Assembly: GCA_018304205.1 (NCBI GenBank)
Contig: JAGVWR010000037.1
Location: forward strand, 1-9,894
From: Candidatus Pacearchaeota archaeon
GTDB taxonomy: Archaea > Nanobdellota > Nanobdellia > Pacearchaeales > GW2011-AR1
Direction: 5' to 3'
Length of the DNA: 9,894 nt
Of this stretch, positions 5,219-9,894 are shown one piece after another; position 1 is the first letter of the stretch; the number at the start of each line of letters is the position of its first letter. The translations under genes and the position numbers were made by a program. A model generated the notes under the pieces. That model was not told the origin of the DNA, searched no databases, and worked only from the letters and a program-made list of their open reading frames with translations.

Positions 5219-5560
5219 ATGTCAAACTTAAAGAACATACTAAGAAACTCATTGTCTGTAATAGGATTATCGGCTCTTCTTGTAGGATGAGGAGATTCTT
5301 CTTCCAATCAATCATCAGTAGTTGCAAATTCTAATCAATCAGATTACTTATTTAATTCATTTGGAAGTCATAAGATAATTGCTCCAAGTTATTATAGGAG
5401 TCCATTAGGGGTATCAACAGCGGATATAGGTGGAGACGGAGATAAAGATATCATATTAATTTATAAAAACGCAGAAGATGGGGTATATCGAATCGGAATA
5501 ACGATTCTAGAAAACAAAATACCTCAAAAAGGTAATTCTTCTCCACTAAATCAAGATTAA
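5219..5560 (+). pseudogene. Lipoprotein-like gene with in-frame TGA at the lipobox cysteine
   Basis: 113 codons before TAA, with TGA as codon 24 (5288-5290). Before it: a basic start (MSNLKNILRNS) and a hydrophobic segment ending SALLVG, so the fourth lipobox position, normally the lipid-bearing Cys in L-V-G-C, reads TGA. A TGA/TGT or TGA/TGC difference is one base. After it come GDSSSNQSS..., the Ser/Asn-rich spacer usual behind a lipidated Cys, then VSTADIGGDGDKDIILIY, a single FG-GAP/VCBS-like strand with an acidic calcium-loop pattern. The 89 codons after TGA stay open although AT-rich DNA should supply stops, and the TATA box is intact; both suggest recent loss, a sequence error, or TGA decoded as an amino acid. 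TGA appears to be a true stop for the CBS gene. The gene ends 4 bp from the convergent dehydratase gene. Confidence 0.62.
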
Positions 5561-5564
5561 CAGT

Positions 5565-5840
5565 TTATTGTATCTTATCAACTTCTGCTGCGACCTCAAA
5601 ATCCTTCTGCGTCAGGCCTTTTTCATAATGTGTTGTTAAACTCAATTTAACCTTGTTATAGCTTATCTGTATGTCAGGATGATGATTCATCTTTTCAGCG
5701 ATCTCGGCAATCTTTTTCACAAACTCCATCGCCTCTCTGAAATTAGCAAATTCATAATCCTTGGAGATAGAATTTCCATCTAAACTCCAATCTTTTAGTC
5801 CAGACATCCTTTCATTTAAGAGTGCCAAAGGTAATAACAT
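5565..5840 (-). CDS. phhB: Pterin-4a-carbinolamine dehydratase
   Basis: 91 residues of the PCD/DCoH family, which dehydrates 4a-hydroxytetrahydrobiopterin to regenerate the pterin cofactor of aromatic amino acid hydroxylases. The active-site pattern is complete: His53-His54-Pro55 in MNHHPDI, Tyr61, His71 in LTTHYEKG, and Asp80 in GLTQKDFEVA. The N-terminal part (WSLDGNSISKDYEFANFREAMEFV) also aligns with the family. A TATA box 25 nt before ATG 5840 supports this start. No aromatic hydroxylase or pterin gene is in the window, so its partner is unknown; in many genomes lacking such hydroxylases these proteins are thought to act in molybdopterin or other pterin metabolism. It converges with the lipoprotein-like ORF. 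Confidence 0.92.
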   Translation of the reverse strand: MLLPLALLNERMSGLKDWSLDGNSISKDYEFANFREAMEFVKKIAEIAEKMNHHPDIQISYNKVKLSLTTHYEKGLTQKDFEVAAEVDKIQ

Positions 5841-5860
5841 GTATTTTAGAATATAGACAA

Positions 5861-5869
5861 ATTAATAAG
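5861..5869 (-). promoter_or_regulatory. TATA box of the pterin dehydratase gene
   Basis: CTTATTAAT on the minus strand, centred 25 nt before ATG 5840. It lies in the 42-bp gap after the surface-protein gene. Confidence 0.55.
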
Positions 5870-5882
5870 TATTTCTATTAAC

Positions 5883-6662
5883 TTAAATTTCACCGCGTTT
5901 CATTTTTTCAAGCTCTTCCTGTTCTTTCCTTATCTTTTCTTCTTTTTGTTTTATTTTATCATGATTCCTTAGTCTGTTAATATCTTCCTGTGCTTTCTTT
6001 ATTTTTTCTTCAGCATCTATTAGTTGCTTATCAACGTCAACCGGGTTTATTGACTTGTATTTATATGCAGAATCAAACTTTAGTCTCGGAGCAACCATTT
6101 TAAACCCAAAGAACAAAACAAAACCAGCTATAAGTGCTCCTCCAATAATATAATAGACAAATTTAGGTATTTTTATATCACTAGGATTATTTTCAACAAC
6201 ATTACCAGTCAACCCAGCATCATCTTTTTGCTCTTGTGTATCATTTGATTCAATTGTCACATTTTCACTTGCACTAGTATTTGCTTCAATTACCGCTTTT
6301 TCATCCTCGGTCTTCTTGTAATTATCAGATATATCTTCAGGAATAACTTGCAAATACAAAGGATCTCCATTCTTAAATGTATTTTCAAACTTATGCAAAA
6401 TTACAGTTTCTCCGTCTTTTGTTATCTTAACATTTATTTTGATCTCTTCAGCGTCCCCAACATAATTAGTAGAATACATTCCAGTACCGTCAGCAAGCCC
6501 ATGATAGCTTTCAAGTAAAGAATAAGTATCTATGTTTGCTAGAACAAACACGCTAACTTTGTGATCTGCAAGAGTTTTAATATTAATCTGCAAATCCGCA
6601 GAAACCAAAGGAAATACTAACAATGCTGCAAAAATCAACAAAGCAATTAATTTATTTACCAT
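5883..6662 (-). CDS. Secreted single-pass membrane protein with cytosolic coiled coil
   Basis: 259 residues. A signal peptide (about 1-22: MVNK, hydrophobic core, VSA before DLQ) is followed by an extracellular beta-rich domain to about residue 110. Next is an acidic Thr/Asn/Ser-rich linker (115-165) with three N-glycosylation sequons (Asn128, Asn134, Asn140) and a LTGNVV stretch. One membrane helix (about 168-190) precedes a strongly charged cytosolic tail, with a probable coiled coil at 210-256 (DAEEKIKKAQEDINRLRN...). The topology is outside to inside. No known family is recognised; the layout suggests a surface or receptor-like protein with an internal multimerising tail. AGGAGA (6669-6674) is a Shine-Dalgarno site six bases before the ATG. 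The GTPase gene ends 20 bp upstream, so both are likely on one transcript, though a functional link is unproven. Confidence 0.82.
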   Translation of the reverse strand: MVNKLIALLIFAALLVFPLVSADLQINIKTLADHKVSVFVLANIDTYSLLESYHGLADGTGMYSTNYVGDAEEIKINVKITKDGETVILHKFENTFKNGDPLYLQVIPEDISDNYKKTEDEKAVIEANTSASENVTIESNDTQEQKDDAGLTGNVVENNPSDIKIPKFVYYIIGGALIAGFVLFFGFKMVAPRLKFDSAYKYKSINPVDVDKQLIDAEEKIKKAQEDINRLRNHDKIKQKEEKIRKEQEELEKMKRGEI

Positions 6663-6668
6663 CTTCTT

Positions 6669-6674
6669 TCTCCT
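6669..6674 (-). promoter_or_regulatory. Shine-Dalgarno site of the surface-protein gene
   Basis: AGGAGA six bases before ATG 6662. It fixes the start in front of the signal peptide and marks the gene as internal to the GTPase operon. Confidence 0.8.
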
Positions 6675-6682
6675 ATTTCAAA

Positions 6683-7546
6683 TTATTTCCCATTTATAAA
6701 CATTTTTACACTACCGCTTTTATAGATTTTTCCATCTTGCCAATCTTTTAAAATAGCCCTTGCAACTTTATCAGTATCTACTTGGTTGCCTTTTTTCAAA
6801 GTATTTCTTTTTCTTCCAAGTTTTTCCATTAATATTTCACAATCTCCCTTTGCATCAATTTGATAATATTCCTCAAGTAAATTAGGATAATCCTGCACTA
6901 TTTTATTAACTATAAAATCAGGATCTTTGACTTTATCATATGTTCTTATTCCTATTTCAGCATGCCTTTTCAAGTAGTTATTGCTAACAGCGTACTCTTT
7001 GTCTGGAATAACTCCCGGCGTGTCTAAAATCAGTATATTTTTGCTCAGTTTTAATTTTTGAATACCTTTAGTATGCCCTGCCTCAGCAGAAGTGCTAGCA
7101 CTTTTTCTTCCTATCAAAATATTAATTATGGTGCTCTTTCCAGTATTAGGATAACCTATAACTCCAACAAATCCCTTCCTTACAAGATTCATTTTGCCAA
7201 TTTCTGTTTTTATTAAATTTCTAAGTCTTCCTATCCCGCTTCTCTCATGACACGAAATAAATATGTAAGGTTCTAGTTTTGTTAAATCAACAAGAGTTTT
7301 AAGTTCCTTAACATTGACCAAGTCTGCTTTATTAAGTACAAATATAACTTTCTTTTTCATACTAGTAATAAATGCCTCAATCTCAGAATTTCTTGTTTTT
7401 TCTATGAATCTGGCATCTAAAATTTCAAGTAATAAGTCGCTTCTCTCTACTACTTCTTTAGCTATTTTCGGAAATGCCTTTCTATGATCATTCTTTCCCT
7501 CTATCGTTCCTGTTCTTCTCGAAGAAAATATATATCTTACTCTCAT
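6683..7546 (-). CDS. Circularly permuted GTPase, YlqF/RbgA family (ribosome assembly)
   Basis: 287 residues. The GTP-binding motifs occur in permuted order: G4 NKAD at 72-75, G5-like SCH at 98-100, G1/P-loop GYPNTGKST at 131-139, G2 Thr159 in GHTKG, and G3 DTPG at 175-178. The family hallmark DAR (44-46 in EILDARFIEK) precedes G4. Relatives (bacterial RbgA/YlqF, eukaryotic Lsg1/Nog2/Mtg1) act late in large-subunit assembly, and archaeal homologues are presumed to do the same in the cytosol. The C-terminal region (about 200-287) is helical and Lys-rich, as expected for rRNA contact. A TATA box centred 26 nt upstream supports ATG 7546 as a leaderless start. It heads a unit with the surface-protein gene. 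Confidence 0.9.
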   Translation of the reverse strand: MRVRYIFSSRRTGTIEGKNDHRKAFPKIAKEVVERSDLLLEILDARFIEKTRNSEIEAFITSMKKKVIFVLNKADLVNVKELKTLVDLTKLEPYIFISCHERSGIGRLRNLIKTEIGKMNLVRKGFVGVIGYPNTGKSTIINILIGRKSASTSAEAGHTKGIQKLKLSKNILILDTPGVIPDKEYAVSNNYLKRHAEIGIRTYDKVKDPDFIVNKIVQDYPNLLEEYYQIDAKGDCEILMEKLGRKRNTLKKGNQVDTDKVARAILKDWQDGKIYKSGSVKMFINGK

Positions 7547-7567
7547 AATAAAAATACACTTTATTCC

Positions 7568-7576
7568 TTTATAAAT
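7568..7576 (-). promoter_or_regulatory. TATA box of the GTPase unit
   Basis: TTTATAAAG on the minus strand, centred 26 nt before ATG 7546, in the 35-bp gap after the pirin gene. Confidence 0.65.
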
Positions 7577-7581
7577 ACAAT

Positions 7582-8280
7582 CTATTGAGGGACTTCTATA
7601 AGGAGTATTTTAGAATTTTTATCTATTTGCATAGTTATTTCTTCTACTTCAGTTATAGTTGAGGAGTCTTCAGTCCTCAACGAATTACCATTTATTTCAA
7701 TTTTACCTTCAATAACAAAAATATAAACCCCATTATTTTTATTTTTCAATTTATATACTTCTTTTTTATTTTCTGTAAACTCCCCAAGTAAAAAATAGGC
7801 ATCCTGATTAAAATAAGACATATTTTTATTTTTCTCTCCAGAAACAATCAAATTCAGTTTATTTTTCTCAAGATTAAGTTTTCTATCTTCATAACTTGGC
7901 TTTTCAATGCTTTTAGGCTCAATCCATATCTGCAAAATGTGTGCATTTTCTTCTTTAGATGCGTTAAATTCAGAATGGAAAACTCCGGTTCCAGCAGACA
8001 TTCTTTGCAATTCTCCTTTCCTTATAACTCCTTTATTGCCCAAAGTATCCTCATGCTTTAGTTCTCCTTCCAAAACAATCGTGACTATTTCCATCTGTTC
8101 ATGAGGGTGCGCACCAAAACCCTTTGCAGGAGATATTATATCATCATTAAAAACAACAAGTTTACCAAAATTTATATTATTTTCATTGTTATATCTTCCA
8201 AAACTAAATCCATGTCTACTATCAAGCCAATCAAGTTTTGTTTTTCCCCTTTCTTCAGACCTTCTAATTTGTAGTTTCAT
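7582..8280 (-). CDS. Pirin-family protein (bicupin)
   Basis: 232 residues with the full pirin layout. The N-terminal cupin carries the metal site His58 and His60 (GFGAHPHEQMEIVTIVLEG) plus His102 and Glu104 (SAGTGVFHSEFN); GELKHEDTLGN is also typical. The C-terminal cupin (about 135-232) has no visible metal ligands, as usual. Bacterial relatives such as E. coli YhhW oxidise quercetin in vitro; others act as regulators or redox sensors, so the role here is unknown. It is a soluble cytosolic protein. Its ATG lies inside the 3' end of the CYTH gene (17-bp overlap, different frame), so translation is probably coupled and both share the promoter at 8854-8864. Confidence 0.92.
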   Translation of the reverse strand: MKLQIRRSEERGKTKLDWLDSRHGFSFGRYNNENNINFGKLVVFNDDIISPAKGFGAHPHEQMEIVTIVLEGELKHEDTLGNKGVIRKGELQRMSAGTGVFHSEFNASKEENAHILQIWIEPKSIEKPSYEDRKLNLEKNKLNLIVSGEKNKNMSYFNQDAYFLLGEFTENKKEVYKLKNKNNGVYIFVIEGKIEINGNSLRTEDSSTITEVEEITMQIDKNSKILLIEVPQ

Positions 8281-8812
8281 ATTCTAACTTACCAGATTCT
8301 TCTAATTTTAATAACATATCGCTATAAGAACAAGATATCAAGTCTTCATCTTCAACTCTTAGTTTTTCTCGGTATGTTTTACATTGAATCTCTAGTAATT
8401 CTCTCTTCAAATTACCTCTTAAGTCAAGGGCTTCAACTTCAATAAAATTTCCCAAGTCTTTTACTTCATCTATATGAAATTTTACATTATCCGCAAAATA
8501 AATGTGCCTTTTTTTATGAACTTCAACTTTAACGCCCAAAGATTTTCTTAGTATTTCTTCTAGACTAGAATCTGGATTAACTGCAAGTAAAGTTACATCA
8601 GATTGCTTAGGTCCACTTATATTTTCCCTCTGATAATAAATAAGAGAATTCTCTATATTTCCTTTTCTAAGCTTTAACCTTCCATTTGGCACATTAAAGT
8701 AAATATCTATTTGATGATCTAATCCTTTATATTCAGAAGCTATTCTTTGTAAATACGAATGAGCCCATTCCGGATCCCTGCATCTTGCCTTAAATTCAAC
8801 ATTAATATGCAT
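8264..8812 (-). CDS. CYTH-domain protein (triphosphate tunnel fold)
   Basis: 182 residues. CYTH enzymes use an eight-stranded tunnel lined by acidic and basic residues to bind metal and triphosphates; members include class IV adenylate cyclase, thiamine triphosphatase and tripolyphosphatase. Visible: the N-terminal ExK strand as VEFKAR (5-10); QIDIYF (34-39); RLKLRKG (45-51) and YQRE (60-63) basic strands; HKKRHIYF (99-106); and acidic strands FHIDEV (112-117) and FIEVEALD (123-130). Sequence alone does not fix the substrate. The first ATG of this frame is 8812, but the TATA box points to ATG 8835, which is in another frame. One extra A in the A7 tract at 8822-8828 would join them, adding MTEKKDVK, so the N-terminus is uncertain. 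It overlaps the downstream pirin gene by 17 bp. Confidence 0.88.
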   Translation of the reverse strand: MHINVEFKARCRDPEWAHSYLQRIASEYKGLDHQIDIYFNVPNGRLKLRKGNIENSLIYYQRENISGPKQSDVTLLAVNPDSSLEEILRKSLGVKVEVHKKRHIYFADNVKFHIDEVKDLGNFIEVEALDLRGNLKRELLEIQCKTYREKLRVEDEDLISCSYSDMLLKLEESGKLEYETTN

Positions 8813-8853
8813 TTTAACATCTTTTTTTCAGTCATGTTTTCTGAAGAACTCGG

Positions 8854-8864
8854 TTTATATATTT
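8854..8864 (-). promoter_or_regulatory. TATA box of the CYTH-pirin unit
   Basis: AAATATATAAA on the minus strand, centred about 24 nt before ATG 8835 and 47 nt before ATG 8812. Elsewhere in the window this spacing marks the start codon, which favours 8835 as the true first codon. Confidence 0.6.
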
Positions 8865-8872
8865 TATTGTGT

Positions 8873-9541
8873 TTAAAATTTTCTTCTAAACCAGGTAATT
8901 CTAGTACTTTGTCTTGGAGGACGATCCATCCTATTTAGACAATACTTGCTCAAGTCTTCCAATTCTTTTATTTTAAAATCTCTTTTAGTGTAAATCTTAT
9001 TGGTCATCCATGTAGCTCCTCCAATTCCCTCGCCTATATCTATGAAATGGTTTACTGAAGGAAAGTCTAATACATCAAAACCAATCTGCTCTTCAGGGTG
9101 AACCCAGCATCCTAAGACAATTTTAGGATTATATTTTTTTAAGGCATCCGCGTGAGATAGTATCTCTGTTTTTCCTTTTGATAAATTGTAAGAATTGTCA
9201 TCAATCGGTTTAATTTGCACCCCTCTATTTTGCAAATGATAAGACAGTCTTGCATCTCCAGCACAAATTTCTATTATGGGTTGTTCCCCAATTTGTTCAA
9301 TTACTCTTGCCAAACCGTTTATTAATTCATAGGTATGGACATTAAGTATTTTTGCCCTTGATAATAATTCGCCCCAAGATAAATGGTTAAAATCTTCATC
9401 ATTCTTCACTGAAAGATATTTCCATATCTGCCTCGCCTCTTTGAATGTTGGTAAGGTAGAATATTCTGTCATCTTAGAGAGTATACTCTCAAATTTTTCT
9501 GAAGGCTTCCAATCTTTTGTTAGTTCAAGAGATTTCATCAC
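8873..9541 (-). CDS. Putative SAM-dependent methyltransferase-like protein
   Basis: 222 residues. A helical N-terminal part (1-80) precedes a Rossmann-like core. IIEICAGDARLSYHL (89-103) resembles SAM-binding motif I (E/DxGxGxG, here ExCxGD), followed by an acidic site PIDDNSYN (112-119). KIVLGCWVHPEEQIG (140-154) could be the motif IV strand, and HFIDIGEGIGGATWM (165-179) a later strand and loop. The C-terminus is basic (RMDRPPRQSTRITWFRRKF), which could contact nucleic acid. The motif I glycines are only partly kept, so binding of another nucleotide or loss of activity is possible. Substrate unknown; soluble. ATG 9541 (a second Met follows at once) is 24-25 nt from a TATA box, with a duplicated box behind it. 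Confidence 0.68.
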   Translation of the reverse strand: MMKSLELTKDWKPSEKFESILSKMTEYSTLPTFKEARQIWKYLSVKNDEDFNHLSWGELLSRAKILNVHTYELINGLARVIEQIGEQPIIEICAGDARLSYHLQNRGVQIKPIDDNSYNLSKGKTEILSHADALKKYNPKIVLGCWVHPEEQIGFDVLDFPSVNHFIDIGEGIGGATWMTNKIYTKRDFKIKELEDLSKYCLNRMDRPPRQSTRITWFRRKF

Positions 9542-9560
9542 TTTCGCGAGAAAATAGAGT

Positions 9561-9569
9561 TTATATAAA
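9561..9569 (-). promoter_or_regulatory. TATA box of the methyltransferase-like gene
   Basis: TTTATATAA on the minus strand, centred 24-25 nt before ATG 9541. It is embedded in the proximal copy of the 13-bp tandem repeat; a second TTTATAT lies one repeat length upstream. Confidence 0.65.
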
Positions 9570-9592
9570 TGTCGGATATAAATGTCGGATAT
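9563..9592. repeat. Tandem 13-bp repeat over the promoter
   Basis: ATAAATGTCGGAT occurs twice without a gap (9565-9577 and 9578-9590), and the 13-bp period holds across all 30 bases. Each unit contains a TTTATAT half-promoter and a TCCGACA block (minus strand) at the BRE position. It may be a regulator site pair or a duplicated promoter giving two transcript starts. Confidence 0.8.
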
Positions 9593-9704
9593 TTTGCATT
9601 GTTAACTTAACGGTTGATATAAGTTGTTATTCTAGACTTGCTTATTTATCATAAATTTTAAATTGGCTAAATAAGATGATTTTGTTTGAAGGTCTATTCT
9701 ACAA

Positions 9705-9894
9705 TTATTTCTCTTTATCTTTGGACTGTAAATTCTTTACAAGACCTTTCGTCTCTTCCGAACTAACATCGCTCAAAGGTCTGTATGAACCGTCGTTGGT
9801 TTTAACAAATGGCTTTAAAATTGGAGAATTTCTTAATTGTTCTACTGATAAAAATTGTCTTGAATCTCCTTCTAATTTTCTTTCATAAATTGCG
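9705..9894 (-). CDS. C-terminal 62 codons of an unrecognised gene (5' end beyond right edge)
   Basis: The minus-strand frame is open from the right edge to TAA at 9707-9705. The composition is protein-like: mixed charged and hydrophobic (YERKLEGDSRQFLSVEQLRN, then LKPFVKTNDGSYRPLSDVSS), ending in a Lys-rich tail (LVKNLQSKDKEK). There is no membrane helix in this part. The family is not recognised. T-rich DNA follows its stop within the 163-bp gap to the methyltransferase-like gene, which has its own promoter, so the two are probably separate units. Confidence 0.65.
   Translation of the reverse strand, partial: AIYERKLEGDSRQFLSVEQLRNSPILKPFVKTNDGSYRPLSDVSSEETKGLVKNLQSKDKEK

Noticed and set aside
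5219..5560. General recoding of TGA as Trp or Gly in this organism
   Set aside because: Tryptophans in conserved genes here use TGG, and the CBS gene ends at TGA right before the ASCH start, so TGA acts as a stop at least there.
9676..9888. 70-codon plus-strand ORF at the right edge
   Set aside because: The opposite strand has an open frame to the edge with better protein-like composition, ending at 9705, so I call that one.

Overview
The window looks archaeal and most resembles a small-genome DPANN-type lineage (Woesearchaeota/Pacearchaeota-like); the lineage is inferred, not proven. The DNA is AT-rich, genes are short and tightly packed, and start signals are archaeal. Nearly every first gene of a transcription unit has a TATA box centred 24-27 nt before its ATG, which implies leaderless mRNA. 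Two genes that follow closely behind another in the same unit (ileS and the 5883-6662 membrane protein) carry Shine-Dalgarno sites instead.

Left part (1-3064, minus strand): a unit with a probable isoleucine theme. A TATA box at 3056-3064 precedes a 20-codon leader ORF (2973-3035) ending Ile-Ile-Ile-Ala-Ile-Ile-Ile-stop. Two mutually exclusive hairpins follow, then a citramalate/isopropylmalate synthase-type gene (cimA-like, 1340-2935), then the N-terminal 438 codons of isoleucyl-tRNA synthetase (ileS, running off the left edge). This has the form of a ribosome-sensed attenuation leader controlling synthesis of Ile and its charging onto tRNA. It is the main discovery candidate here.

Middle part (3071-5560): two diverged copies of a ~53-nt structured repeat (3071-3122 and 4146-4198), with compensatory base changes in the stem, bracket an unrecognised 244-aa gene and a three-helix mini membrane protein. 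Next come an ASCH-domain protein and a two-CBS-domain protein in one minus-strand unit, and, divergent from them, a 66-aa helical protein on the plus strand. A lipoprotein-like ORF (5219-5560) follows. It has an in-frame TGA exactly where the lipobox cysteine should be, then an open frame with one FG-GAP/VCBS-like calcium-loop motif.

Right part (5565-9894, minus strand): pterin-4a-carbinolamine dehydratase; a circularly permuted YlqF/RbgA-type ribosome-assembly GTPase followed by a single-pass surface protein with a cytosolic coiled coil; a CYTH-domain phosphatase/cyclase-fold gene overlapping a pirin gene; a methyltransferase-like gene with a tandem 13-bp repeat that duplicates its TATA box; and the 3' end of an unrecognised gene entering from the right edge. 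No rRNA or tRNA gene, CRISPR array or transposase gene was seen, and no stretch above 300 bases lacks a gene.
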